Shown here: piece by piece, positions 19,600 through 30,399 of the stretch
Layout of the letters: each line of letters starts with the position of its first letter
Position numbering within the stretch: the first letter of the stretch is position 1
Assembly: GCA_963575745.1 (NCBI GenBank)
Contig: CAUYUJ010019613.1
Coordinates: 127,574-175,386 of the forward strand
From: Prorocentrum cordatum
Lineage: Eukaryota > Sar > Dinophyceae > Prorocentrales > Prorocentraceae
Direction of reading: 5' to 3'
DNA length: 47,813 nucleotides
Notes under the pieces: model-generated
What the model saw: the letters and a program-made list of their open reading frames with translations, nothing else
What the model was told of the DNA's origin: nothing
The model's database searches: none
Translations under genes and position numbers: made by a program

Positions 19600-20365
19600 G
19601 GAGGCGTCCTCACAAGTGATGATCCGAGGGCGAGCCGCTTTCAACAATTGACTCTCGCTCTGGCGCCGCACGCACTCTCCTAAAAAGCTGCAATCGGTTG
19701 CGAATCTGAGAGGCGAGCGGTTTTCAAAATGGGGCTGTCGCCTCGGCGCCGCGCACACTCGCCGTGAATGCTAAGCTTCCAACGTTTCCAGAGATGGGGA
19801 GCGGCTCCTTTTCAAAACAGGGCTCTCGTCTGAGCATTCCCTCTGAACACCACCACGTGCGCAGAATTGCGCAACGGCTACACGGATGGATGGCGGTTTC
19901 GCGCTTGGGACTTACTCAACATTTACAGCACAAGAGCAAAAATAATGTGCAACGGCCACAAGAATGGAGGGCGGCTCCTTGTCAACATGGGACTCTCGCC
20001 TAAGACCTTCGCAAGACTTGTCACCACACATGGAGGGTGCCACAACTTCAAAATGGGACTGTCGCCTTGGCGCGGCGCCTACTCGTCATAAGAAATCCAA
20101 GCCGTCACACGGATGGAAGGCTGCTCCTTTTCCAATATAGCTCTCGCCTGAGAACCCGTGGATGTTTGCTACCATAGCTACAAACATGTGCAAATGCGAC
20201 AATTAGACGGATGCAGGGTGGCTCCTTGTCATCATTGGGCTCTCGCCAGAAACTTCCTCAACATGTACTACCACTCGTACAAAAAGTACACAGCAGTGGC
20301 ACGGATGGAGGGCGAGTCCTTCTCAAAACGAAGCTATCGCTTAAGAATTCCTTCTAATCCCACCA
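19600..20365 (+). repeat. Tandem-dispersed ~80-bp box repeat
   Basis: About eight degenerate copies of ACGGATGGAGGGCGGCTCC, TTTTCAAAATGGGGCTCTCG and CCTTAGCGCCGCGCACACTC, spaced 70-110 bp apart (for example near 19,718, 19,800, 19,885, 19,965, 20,030, 20,110, 20,205 and 20,305). Related boxes occur at 21,298, 28,345, 28,430 and 43,350. No gene is present. Confidence 0.85.
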
Positions 20366-20489
20366 GGCCTCTGAGCGTAGGCATTTTAGCCAGTTAGTTT
20401 GTTCAACCTCTGTTTCCCCTTCAAGGAAAGGTTTACCTCTCCCTCTGCCCCCTTCCTTGGTCACGACAGAGGATGCCGCGACGCGATAG

Positions 20490-21060
20490 AGCGTCCAAGG
20501 TGGCCAAAGATGGCCTGCGGACCGCCCCAAAAAGCCCAAGATGACCTCCAAGATGGCTGAAGAGATCCCAAGATGGCTCAAGATGGTCCCCAGCATGCCA
20601 CCATGAGGCCTCACAAGCTCACCAAGACAACTTCAAGCGGCCTCCAGGCCACACAAGGACGCCCCCGAGATGCCGAAATCCTTCCGAAACCTAAGGACCT
20701 ATAATGATGTGTACCTTCTCGCCTGTTGACTTCCGATCGGCTTCGGAGGCCTCACGATGGCTCCAAGCTCGCCAGAAACAGCCCCAAGAGTGCTCCAAGA
20801 CGGCCCCAAGAGTGCACGAGAGCTCCCCAAGAGCGCCCCAAGAGACCTCCAAGAGGGCTCCAAGAGGTGACGCTTCTGACTCCGACGGCGGGGCTGGCAT
20901 GAAGAACCCCCCTTTCTTCCATCGGTTGCCTCCAAGATTACCCCAAGAGCCCCCCCCCCAGAAGGGCTCCCGAGATGGCCCCATGGCCCCCGAGTTTGCC
21001 CCATGAGAGCCCCAAACGCCTCCAAAATGGCCCCAAGAGGATACCAAGATGGCCCGAGTC
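20490..21060. repeat. GGCCCAAGA-type array
   Basis: Two blocks (20,490-20,690 and 20,750-21,055) of variants such as CCAAGATGGCTCAAGATGG and CCCCAAGAGCGCCCCAAGAG. Confidence 0.85.
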
Positions 21061-22399
21061 AGTTACGCAACATATCCCATGTCGCAAGATGCGCGATGGC
21101 ATTTATGGCCCACTCCTGGCCCTGCTCAGGCTGTTCTTCGGTTTGGCGGCTGCCCCCCTTCATGTTCCGTTGCCTGCTCCTACACATCCCTGACCAGGGC
21201 AACTCGCGTTGGCATCGTTTCTGGATGGGCTGGTGGGGACCAGCGAAGCGTCAAGAATTACGACTAGAAGCCGAACGTCGTCTAACGATCGCACGGACAG
21301 AGGGCGGCGGCACCTGTTCAAAGCGGGGCTGTCGCTGGGCACTTCCCGGAACTCGACCCCGTAAGCACACAGTGAGCGTTGTCTTCTTCGGCGTTTCGAC
21401 ACTGGGCGGAAGGGGGGGAGGGGGGGTCTGGCTCTGGACCGCTGCTTAATGCGACTGTTTGCAACCGTGCGTCCTATGTTTGTTTCTCCCTTCCTGGCAA
21501 TAGCGACTCCGAGACGATGCTAACAAACAAGCTTTCAGCGTTGCCCAGGCATCCAGAACGCTGGCTCCAGAAATCCTGCAGCAGGGAGCCCTCCCGCTGG
21601 TGGCTGAAGGAGGAGCTCAACGGAACGATGGGAACCTTCAAGGAGTTCGCTCGCTGTGGCCGCCCCTTCTCGACCGAGCTCACAGCAATGGCGTTGTGGA
21701 AGACAATATTGGGGCAAAGTCGCCCCGCGCCTCTCCGCCAGGAGGCAAGCCTCCCCTTCGCTCAAATGGGGCGGCATGATGGCAAACGCGATCCGCTCGA
21801 AGGACGGAGGGTAATAACGTCTTTCAAACACGAGTTTCCGCCTGAACTGCGGGCCCATGGGGCGTTCGTCTTTCAGAGGGGGGGGGGCTTCGCGCAATGA
21901 CAAAGAATGCCTGCAGGGACGAGAGAGAGAACGGGACTTAGGACGGGAGGGTGTACGGCAGCATCGTTGACACATGTTTGGTTTATTCTGGCCCCTTTTT
22001 GACGCTGCGCAAACTTGGTGCGGCAGCCTGGAGCGTTACTGGGTGAAATAAACAAAACGCCGATTTGGCGGAACGAAAACAAATTAACCTGGCGGGCGCA
22101 GCAGACCAGGAAGGGCCAAAAGAACAGAAGACGGCCCCCAAGGGCTAAGAGCACGCGCCCGCCAGGCGATAAGTAGACTACTGCAACGCCTAATGATACC
22201 TTGGTACCCCACCCTCGTTTCCTCGTATACTTTCCAGGGGAGCTGTGCTCTCGGGGCAGGAGGCTTCTGGGGAAGGGTGCAGCTTCTGGGAAAGGTCTCA
22301 CGTGTGGCGCAGGCGCCGTCGCGGCCTTCCACGGTCGGGGCGGTCGCCGACCCCGCGCCGCGGACGGCTTCAAATTCGTGGGCCAAGCCATCATGTCGG
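21061..22399. other. No clear gene
   Basis: A 173-codon plus-strand frame (21,379-21,900) has a stretch of ordinary-looking protein around 21,515-21,700 (ETMLTNKLSALPRHPERW), but no known motif, and the opposite strand is equally open. Degenerate box-repeat copies occur near 21,300 and 21,805. The rest shows nothing I can name. Confidence 0.4.
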
Positions 22400-22563
22400 G
22401 AACCGAACTCTATACACCGACGCTTTTCCCGCCCTGCACTGAAATTTGCACAGGAAAGCGAATCCTGATGTACATGTTCGTTGTTTCCCTGGAGAACGGA
22501 TCGATGGAGTATACACCACGCCACCCTGTCCTGGGATTGAAAAATAGCCCGCAACTGGTAATA

Positions 22564-22565
<2 letters not shown>
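22400..22565 (+). repeat. Dispersed repeat, copy 1
   Basis: GAACTCTATACACCGACG...CACTGAAAT...GAGTATACACCACGCCACC...CTGGGATTGAAAAATAGCCC aligns in order with 24,078-24,290 (GAACTCTACACACCGACG...CACTGAAAT...GAGTATATGCCACGCCACT...CTGGGATTGAGCAACAGCCC). Confidence 0.85.
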
Positions 22566-22628
<63 letters not shown>

Positions 22629-22650
22629 TATATATGTATGTGTGTGTGTT
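22566..22650. repeat. (TA)n then (TG)n dinucleotide tract
   Basis: About 65 bp of TA, one AA interruption, then TATGTATGTGTGTGTG. The tract starts at the end of the dispersed repeat. Confidence 0.97.
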
Positions 22651-22738
22651 CCAGTTTCCGATCATGGTCCCAGAGGTGCTGTCTTCAGCGGATCTCGCGG
22701 GAATCCTTCCCGCGGGGTCTGGCCTGAAACGCCCCGCG

Positions 22739-23113
22739 ATGGCGTTGGCGGACGGCCCCGAAAAATTCGGCTGGGCAACTTCTGGCGCCGGGTCCCCGCT
22801 TGGCCAGCCCGCAAACAGGGAGTCCCAGGCGGCCGCTGCGGACGCGGAAAGCGCCCCCAGCGCTGGCGCCGGCGGCGTTCTTTCCGCCAGTGCCACGCGC
22901 GCAGGCGGCGTAGCCCCGCCGCAAGGGGACAGTAAGAAAGCGCAGCTCAAGCTGGAGGTGCAGCAGCTCAAATCGGAGCTGCACGCCTACGCGCTGGGCA
23001 AATCGCCCCAGTTCGTGCAGGAATGGTTGGAATGGAAGCACGCCCTGGTCGACCTCCGCCCAGCGCTCTCGCGATTGGCGCGGGAGCGCTGCAAGAACTG
23101 CTCATTGACTTAA
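22739..23113 (+). CDS. Hypothetical small protein with coiled-coil segment
   Basis: A 125-codon open frame from an internal ATG. The longer frame starts in the TG tract at 22,634 and is less likely. Residues 1-75 are Ala/Gly/Ser-rich and probably disordered. Residues 78-105 (KKAQLKLEVQQLKSELHAYA) have a heptad pattern and would form a coiled coil. WLEWKHALVDLRPALSRLA follows. GC is high throughout, as in dinoflagellate coding DNA. I recognise no family and see no splice-leader or partner exon. Neighbours are repeats only. It may be an exon of a lost gene or non-coding. Confidence 0.35.
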   Translation: MALADGPEKFGWATSGAGSPLGQPANRESQAAAADAESAPSAGAGGVLSASATRAGGVAPPQGDSKKAQLKLEVQQLKSELHAYALGKSPQFVQEWLEWKHALVDLRPALSRLARERCKNCSLT

Positions 23114-23790
23114 ACAGCGAGGGCCTCCCACCCCTTCGCCCAGTGCAAAGCATTGGGAGACTCGTGCGTGCTACCTGCCCCAAGTCCACGCTTACGGGTA
23201 AAACTCAACACAATTGCCAGTGGCTGCAGGGCTGCCCGGGCAGTGGAACCACGGCCCGTCACGCCGGCCGCACGGGGCCGCCGAGCCTGTGGACGACGGG
23301 AAGCGCATTCGAACACATGGACATCGATCCTACAATTATAGATTCGTGTTAGCAGACCGCCCGCCTCCGGCGCAGCGTTTCTCGTACCAACAATTAAATG
23401 CACACGCGTCGAGCATACTCGGCACCTTTCCTGCCTATGTTCGCTCGCTCCCCCGCGACTGAGATTGGATCGTGGTCAGCGCGGAGGCACGCATGCGTCT
23501 TTTTCCATGATCGGCACGCCCCCGATTTGCAAACGCTCCCGCGCAAGGATTTTCAGATCTCTTGCCCCTGCTCCCTGCCCAGGCCGCCCGGATTACGCGG
23601 GCATCAACACTCCGCTCGCCCAGTACGTGACACACGGTCACGGGTCGAACCTGGAGGCCCCAGCATCGACAGACCAAAATGCATTGTCGTCAACGTTGGG
23701 GTCCTTGCTATGCCCCATATCCGAAAGTGGGGCTCTTGCTAGTCTCCAGCCTAAAATGGGGGCCACGGTCCACGGATCACAGGAGGGAGG
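23114..23790. other. No gene seen
   Basis: Mixed-composition DNA with short frames on both strands and no recognisable motifs. A degenerate box-like stretch (AAAGTGGGGCTCTTGCTAG) lies near 23,725. Confidence 0.4.
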
Positions 23791-23870
23791 AGGGAGGAGA
23801 TAGGAGGGAGGAGGAGGAGGAAGACGAGGAGAACGAGCAGGAGGAGGAGAATGAGGAGGAGGAGGACTGA
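23791..23870. repeat. (GGA)n-rich tract
   Basis: GAGGAGGAGGAGGAAGACGAGG and similar runs; purine-only apart from a few C. Confidence 0.9.
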
Positions 23871-23884
23871 CGACCGAGGACGGG

Positions 23885-24290
23885 AGGGGGACGACGCCAC
23901 CCCACTTACAGCCCCACGGGCCTTAGCGTACACCAAGAGATCTGGCGTGAGCTTCTGCGTGGCACACGCTGCGGCGCCGGATGAGCCGTAGCGCAACGTG
24001 GAAAGCCGTGGGGTGGAGGGGTGCCTTCGTATTTAGGTCGAGACGGGACGGGAGAAGCAGGAGAATAATGGACAAACGAACTCTACACACCGACGGTTTT
24101 TGTGCACGACGTGTTTTCCGCACTGAAATGCGCACAAAAAACGGATCCTGGTGCATACGGGACCCTGGTGAATACATGTTTCGCCGCTTCCCCGGCGAAT
24201 GGATAAGAAGAGTATATGCCACGCCACTCTGACGCCGTCCCCGACCCCCAAGAATTCCTGGGATTGAGCAACAGCCCACCAGTGGTAATG
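23885..24290 (+). repeat. Dispersed repeats, partners of 7,800 and 22,400
   Basis: 23,885-23,965 resembles 7,795-7,885 (ACTTACAGCCCC...AGATCTGGCGTGAGC). 24,078-24,290 resembles 22,400-22,565. The two lie next to each other here, so they may be parts of one longer element. Confidence 0.75.
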
Positions 24291-24489
24291 TAGATGCTCT
24301 GGCGTCCGAAGAGGAGCAGGAGAAAAAAAATGTTAGCAAGCGTAAAACCCAAACAAGGCAGTTGTTTGCAATCTACGCGGCGCAGTGTCTGTGGTGCAAT
24401 GTGCGCGATGCAACCTACGTGCTGCAATCCGCGCGGTGCAATTTATGCGGTGGAATGCATTTGCCGAACTTGAAGTTGCCAACTCCACT

Positions 24490-26580
24490 GCTCGCGCAAT
24501 CATCCCATCCATCCACCCGCAACTTGGTTTGCAAAACCAATGCGGGAGCGATTGCGATGACTGCTAGGTGTTGGCTGGTGCGGCCGCGCTAGCCCGCGTA
24601 TGCTCGCGCGAGCAGCGGCCAGCTAGTTTGGCGCGACCGACGCGAACGCGGTGGCCCTGACCGCTCGGCACATCCCAGCGGGCCGTTCACTGCGAGTCGG
24701 CGACTTGGGCGGGCACGGTATCATGGCAGCGGCACCGGTAGACACGATGATGGTAGTAACGATGGTGCCGACGGTGCTGACAGCGACGACGGGGCAGCCA
24801 CTGCCGACACCGATGCTGATCACGTCGACGACGATGACGGCGACTTCGCGTCGGTGATGAAGGTTTGGGAAATTATTCGAAATGCGCGCGGCAGACGCGC
24901 GAGAGTGGCTCGCGTGGTACTATTTGACACGGATCGTGCCACCCCAGCACGCGCGCAAGGGCGTTGGAACGATTTCGACATGCGCGCGCGAAGCCCGTTT
25001 GGTAGCATGTTGCGAAAATGTTGGGGAGAAAAAAAAACATGGCTGTCTTAAGAATTCGCGAATTCGCAAAAGCGTGCGCGCACGTTTTTGTTGAAAGCCC
25101 GTGTTGCGAAGCCCCGTGGTTCTTATGGATTTGTGCACTCGGTTTTCAAATCCTTCCGAAACCAGGGGGTGTTTTAAGGATCCCGGCATGCGCGCGCGAC
25201 GACGCGCGCGTGCACTTCGCGTCATTCATTGCACGGGATGTTTGGAAACTTGTGATTTGTGATAAGCGAGTGCGCGCGCATAGTATTTTCGGAAAACGAA
25301 CCGAGGGGGCCGATACCGGCCTGGCTGGGATAGTATGAACTCACGGGTAGGATGTATTTTGCGTAGGTTTTCGGGGAACCGATAAGTCCGGGGGGGGAAG
25401 GTGGTAGAACCCATCTCTTTCTGAGAAAAAGAAATAAATGTTCACAAACGAGCTGACGCAGTCCATGCTCTTGCAACAACCCCAGCCACCCACCCGCAAC
25501 TTGGTTTGCAAAACACATGCAATCGCGATTGCGATGCATGCTTGGCGTTGGTTGGTGCATCTCTGCGGCCGCGCCAACCCAAGCATGTGCGCGCAGCGGC
25601 CAACTAGTTTGGCGCGGCCGACGCAGCCGCGGCGGCGCTAACGGCTCCGCACATCCCAACGGGCACTTCAAGGCGAGTCGACGGCTTGGGCGGGCGCGGT
25701 ATCGTGGTAACGTCGACAACTGTAGACACGATGATGATAGTAGCGATGCTGGTGGCGATGTTGACAACGACGAAGGCGCGGCCAGCGCGACCGCCGATGC
25801 TGATCACGCCGGCGACGATGACGGCGTCCTCGCGTCAGTGATTCAGGTTTTGCGGCCCACGCGCGAATGGCAGGCATAGTATTATTTGACACGGATCGTC
25901 CCCCCCCCCCGCGCGCGCGCAAGAGCGTGCGAATGATTTTGGCATGCGGCGCAAAAGGCCCGTTTGGCAGAATTCCATGAACATGTTGAAAATACGATGA
26001 CTTCTCAAGAATTCGCAAATGGGCGAGCGCACGCTTTCTTGAAAACTGATGTTGCGAAACCATGAGTTGTTGTATGTGTTTTGGACACTCAGTTTTCTGG
26101 CATGCGCGCGCGCCGACGCGCGCGCGCACTTCGTCCCATCTGCTGCAAAGGGTTCTCGCGACGGCACGCGCGCAAAGGCGTTCAAACGACTTCGACACAC
26201 GCGCGCGCGCGAAGCCCGTATGATAGCAATTTCTGAACTGTTTTAAAATATGTTTTATTGTCTTATATTCTTTTAAAGAAAAAATGCTTGAGGATGCGCA
26301 AGGGCGCACACGCAAGTTGTTTTGAACACCCGTTTTGCGAAACCATGTATGCTTATATGTTCTTGGACACTCAACTCTGAAATCCTTGCCAAAACTGCTG
26401 TTTGAAGGATTTCGGCATGCGCGCGCCACGACGCGCACGTGTGCACTTCGTTGCATTTATTCTGCAAAGGACTATTGAAAACTGCTGACTGTTGAAAAGG
26501 AATGCGCGCGCATAGCACTTGTTGCTGAGGATGGCGGGGGGGCCATACCGGCTCGGCTGAGATGGTACGAGTTCATATTT
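24490..26580 (+). repeat. 977-bp CpG-rich tandem repeat (two units and a partial third)
   Basis: CCACCCGCAACTTGGTTTGC starts at 24,513 and again at 25,490 (period 977 bp). Each is followed in the same order by GGCCAGCTAGTTTGGCGCG, TAGACACGATGATG, CCGATGCTGATCACG, TATTTGACACGGATCGT, AAGAATTCGC and GGCATGCGCGCGCG blocks. The GGCATGCGCGCG block recurs at 25,185, 26,099 and 26,414, showing a partial third unit. Alternating CG/CA runs are frequent. No gene is seen, and open frames are short. Confidence 0.88.
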
Positions 26581-27068
26581 TGAATGAACGATGGGGCAGA
26601 ACCTTATGTAAACTACAATGCGAAAAGGGGCACGGATAATCCTGGGGGGGTAGACTCTATTCTAAACAAAAAAACAGCAAAAAAAATAAAATATGAAAAA
26701 AAGTGCGACGACGACGGCGGCGACGGGCGGCACCGCCCGCGAAAGCCGCCACTCGCCTCGAGCGGCGGCGACGGTGACGGCGACTTCGGCGACGGGAGGC
26801 ACCGCCCCCGCAGAAGCCGCCATTCACCCCGAGATGGTTAAGCCAAGTAAGAACCCCTAAGTGCAAGCACTGTTTGGAGAAAAACTGCCTGGTGTGAGCA
26901 CACGACGGCGGCTGCGCCCGCGGATGCCCCGGCCGCGCGTGGGCGAGCACAGCCTGCGCCCGCCACAAGAATCAGCGTGCGTCACCGCGCTGCAGATCCT
27001 CCAGCACAGTGAATGTCGGCGGCGAACCCTGGGGGTAAGTGAGAAGGAGAACTTCTCTCGGCTACTTG
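26581..27068. other. No gene seen
   Basis: A/T-rich stretch (26,660-26,700) followed by CGACGACGGCGGCGACGGGC-like triplets and mixed DNA. Confidence 0.4.
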
Positions 27069-27223
27069 AGGCCTCCTAGATGGGGTCCGAGTAGATAGGG
27101 TCGGAGGATCGCGCCGCATCGCCGATGCTTCGACGACGCTGGAGATGCATCGCCGACGTCGGCGTGGAGAAACTCGGACGCGATCCTCCGACCCCATCTA
27201 CTCGTACCCCATCTGGGAGGCCT
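27069..27223. repeat. 155-nt foldback (45-bp arms, 65-nt loop)
   Basis: Left arm 27,069-27,113 and right arm 27,179-27,223 are reverse complements with 3 mismatches in 45. The outermost bases are AGGCCTCC/GGAGGCCT. Just outside, CTTCTCTCGG and AGAGAAAAGG suggest the pairing extends past a bulge. The loop contains further CGCCGACGTCGGCG self-complementarity. It could be a miniature foldback transposon or a structured RNA. Confidence 0.9.
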
Positions 27224-27430
27224 AGAGAAAAGGATAAGGCCTTCGTTTGGCACCACGCATGAATGACTCTAGGCGAGAGAGACCGTTGGTGCGCGGACTA
27301 CGGGGGCGCAATGTGGCCAAATCCAAACGAGCTAGCAGCCGCTATCGCATCGCGCTCAGCGGTCGGGGAAACCCCGATGAGCCCGCACCAAAGCTCACTC
27401 CGGCGAAGGGTCGCTCTTACGTGTAGTCGA

Positions 27431-27547
27431 TTCTCAGAAGGCTCGGACGTCCCGCGGCCTTCTGAGAAGTTGTCTAGGCCTCCCCCGACGGCACAGACCT
27501 CTCATAAGGCAGAGGCCTTCTGAGAAGCCCCCCCGCCTTCTGAGAAA
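27431..27547. repeat. GCCTTCTGAGAAG cluster with 12-bp hairpin
   Basis: TTCTCAGAAGGC (27,431-27,442) pairs perfectly with GCCTTCTGAGAA (27,457-27,468) across a 14-nt loop. The second motif recurs at 27,515 and 27,535. Confidence 0.8.
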
Positions 27548-28335
27548 GCCTTCTCCTTATCGTTTCCCCCCTCGCTCGCCGCCGAGAATTAACAAAATGG
27601 GGTACCCCCCTGGCTCACTGGGCCTCCTGGGTCCAGGGGCCCAACGGCAACCAAAAACTGTCAAAAACGCGCGTGACCCCCCCCTCGCGTCCAAGGGTAG
27701 GGTTAAAGCTCCAAGCTCGGAGGACCCAGAAGTATCTTTAAAATCCTGCCCCCGTGGTTTGCCTCAACGGGGCGCGGCCAGGCGACTTTAGTTAGTTCCC
27801 TGGCCACAAAGGGAGGGCTGAGCTGAGTCAAATCCGCCTCCAGCCGCCCAGCACTCCCGTTGAGGCATTCAGTTGCCAAGGCTAGGGAAAAAAACGTCCC
27901 CGCTCATCGCCTCTCCCCCCTCCTTCGCCTGCCGGCATTCGCCAAACACTCGGGCGACCAGGTCTTCCGCGCGCGGGGAGGGGGCATCTCCTGGAGAGAG
28001 GCTCGAGGAGAGGTGGGGGAGGCAGGAGGAGGACGACGACGAGACGATACGAGACAACCACTGGGGCCCCCACGCCCCTTCATCGTCGCACAGAGGTTTG
28101 CCCAGAACTGCAGCCTCCCGCGCTCTCGAAAGCCTGCGAGAGTGGCCGACGGCCCCCGACAACCTCGCCGAATCCTGCCCCCGCCCATCCTGCCCGAAGC
28201 GGCGCGCGGCCCACTTAGTGAAAGCGCGCGGCAGTTTGGGTGGTAGGCTGGTAGGCCTGGGTCTCGCCCGCCCCGCAGCCGCCTTTCGTTTCTGGAATTA
28301 TCGCCTTAGTTCCGCGCGCACTCCTCTTAGCAGTC
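27548..28335. other. No convincing gene
   Basis: Several overlapping GC-rich frames on both strands (around 27,860-28,250), none with a recognisable domain. GCCTCAACGG and CCGTTGAGGC form a widely spaced inverted pair near 27,772 and 27,858. Confidence 0.4.
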
Positions 28336-28339
28336 TGCA

Positions 28340-28870
28340 AGAGTTTCACGGATTGATGGCGGGCGATTTTCAAAATGTAGCTCTCGTCTTAGCGCCGCGA
28401 ACTCTCGTCCTAAACAATTGCAAAGTTTCACGGATTGAGGGCGGGCGATTTTGAAAATGCGGTTTTAGCTTTGGCGCCGCCCATAGTCGTCTTAAACAAT
28501 TCAAGAGGTCCACGGAATTCCATGGTCAACGTACTAGGAACGGCGTTTTGGAACGGTTCAGGACTGTCAGGGCGCACCGGTTATTATTATTCGCTGTCAT
28601 AAAATCCCAGAAATGGCGCGCTGGCACGATTCAGGATCGTCAAGACGCAACAATCAAGTTAACCCCTGGCGCTGGAGTCCCGATAATGGTGTTGTGGCAC
28701 GCCTCTGGATCAACGGATGTCTTCCAACGGGACAACTTCCGCAATGGATATGACTCCTCGTATGGGCCCATGAAGAAAGAGCTTGGAGGGAGGGGTGATT
28801 CCAACATCGTTGGTGGGTCTTGGGTTACACTGGTCCTCCGCCTCCTCCTCATCCTCCTCCTCCTACTCGC
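28340..28870 (+). repeat. Dispersed repeat family R, copy 1, ending in (TCC)n
   Basis: It starts with two box repeats (TTTCACGGATTGA, GGCGATTTTCAAAATG, CTTAGCGCCGCG), then CCATGGTCAACGT, CAGGATCGTCAAGACGCAAC, GTCTTCCAACGG, TCCAACATCGTTGGTGGGTC and TTGGGTTACACTGGTCCTCC running into TCC repeats. The same order is found at 43,340-43,805. Confidence 0.85.
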
Positions 28871-28953
28871 CCTCCTGCTCCTGGAAATACAGATCACACT
28901 TCCCCCCCCACCACCACCACCACCAATACTTGATGCAAGCACAAAGCAGAAAA

Positions 28954-29111
28954 ATATAAGATTTGTTTATCCCCGCACTCAAACTCAGTCGCGAGTAGGC
29001 GCGTCCACCCTCCCGCCCAACTTATGAGCCACAACGGCCACGGGCGGAAGGGAAGGGAAAGATAATTCATGACCACCCTAAATCTCACATCCTCGCCTAT
29101 CTGATTTGCAC
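28954..29111 (-). repeat. Candidate 3' LTR of copia element
   Basis: It aligns at about 85% with 37,764-37,914 in the same orientation, sharing GTCCACCCTCCCGCCCAACT and CACATCCTCGCC. The pair brackets the copia coding region exactly. At about 150 bp it is short for an LTR. No polypurine tract is obvious next to it, so LTR identity is inference. Confidence 0.5.
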
Positions 29112-29541
29112 ACCGGAAAAAAAGAAACTGATGCTGAAGAATGCTTTTCAAATTCAGAAGCAAACCTCAAGAATATTCCTGATCATGCCTGTCGGTTTGA
29201 CAGGCTAAAAGCCCCGCACACCGAACAACATCTACCAAGATACCATGTCAAATCTTGAACAGCAAACATCGAAATATCCTATCAAATCTTCAGCAACAAA
29301 TATGTGAATAACAAATAAATTACTGATGCAAACAATCTCCCAGACACTGGAGAGGGCGCACTCATCTTCTCTTCAACCCAGAGGGTGCACACACATCTCC
29401 TCGGCCAACCAACGTAAACACAAAGCTGGTAGCAATATAAATGCAATCGCTTCCACCACCCAATGTAAACACAAAGCTAGTAGTGACATGTCAACAACAT
29501 TCTCCACCACCCAACATAAACAAAAAGTTTGCAGTAACATC
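29112..29541. other. Non-coding copia 3' region
   Basis: Between the last copia frame and the candidate 3' LTR. A short internal tandem (CACCCAATGTAAACACAAAG; CACCCAACATAAACAAAAAG) lies at 29,405-29,535 with a period near 57-60 bp. Confidence 0.5.
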
Positions 29542-30228
29542 TTATCGTAGATGAGCTGATTTGATGATGCTGTAGGCGATGTACGTCTTGATACTTGAAT
29601 CCACGCTGTAGCTCCTGCTGTCGCCTGCATCCAGCTTCAGACACCGGCCCAAGAAATTGGCGCAGTGCTTGTCCTTGCTACATATGTCTGCGAGGCTGCT
29701 GCCCTCGCATTCGCCACTCTTGATGCGCATCGGCCCCAGCGCAGCCAACCCCTGCCTCAGGGGAGCACTGTCCCCCAGGTAGATCTGTCCATCCTCCGTG
29801 ATCTCGTCGGAATACGTCTCCACCTCAGGCTCAGCCTCCAGGCGTAGCGCGGCTGTCTTGAGTTTTGCCTGCTTGGGCACCTCCGCCCTGGAAATGTTGT
29901 CGCTTCTTGAACTGCCCACCTCCATCGGTGCCACACCGAAGTCCTCGTCATCGCTCTGCTTAGGCTGCATTATGTAGATATACATGATAAGCCCCGCAAT
30001 GACAGATACCAATGTCACCGCGGTAGGAGACATCGAAAGACAAACTCCACACACTGCGGGCACACAGAACTGAAGCAGAACTGCAAGTTCACCAGGTATC
30101 TGGATAGTTCGCTGCGCCCCACTCCTAGCCACTGGGCAGTTGTCCATCGCATCGTCCATGTAGAATGCTTCGACGTACTCGGTCTGGTCATAGTTCTCGT
30201 CTTTGTCATCGTAGAAGCACTCGTCCAC
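29542..30228 (-). pseudogene. Copia C-terminal tail with membrane segment
   Basis: A frame following RNase H. It is acidic at first (DDKDENYDQTEYVEAFYMDD), then carries two hydrophobic stretches (LAVLLQFCVPAVCGVCLS and TAVTLVSVIAGLIMYIYIM). The second is a plausible single membrane helix, followed by an acidic soluble tail. Standard copia polyproteins end at RNase H, so this is an extension. I do not recognise a family. The overlapping frame of 30,015-30,872 holds RNase H, so a frameshift separates the two. Confidence 0.5.
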
Positions 30229-30399
30229 ATAGTTGTACGTCCACCGGCCAGGTAGATATCATCGTTTCCATCGGTGTCGCCGCACAGCTCCTGGTTGACG
30301 TACTTAGCCATCTTCGAGTTCAGGTCGCCGAACTCCTTGTTGGCTGCCGCCTTCTCTGGTCCAACTAAATTCCGCCCGCGCATTGATGTCGCTCTGTCA

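Noticed and set aside
18781-19758. A 325-codon Pro-rich minus-strand frame as a whole gene
   Set aside because: Most of it is the CT-rich complement of G-rich repeats. Only the short island at 19,060-19,152 has coding-like composition.
22084-22971. A 295-codon minus-strand frame across the TA tract
   Set aside because: It passes through poly-Ile/Tyr from the TA microsatellite and through a dispersed repeat.
27714-27730. GGGTAGGGTTAAAG as a telomere-like repeat
   Set aside because: Only a single imperfect unit is present.
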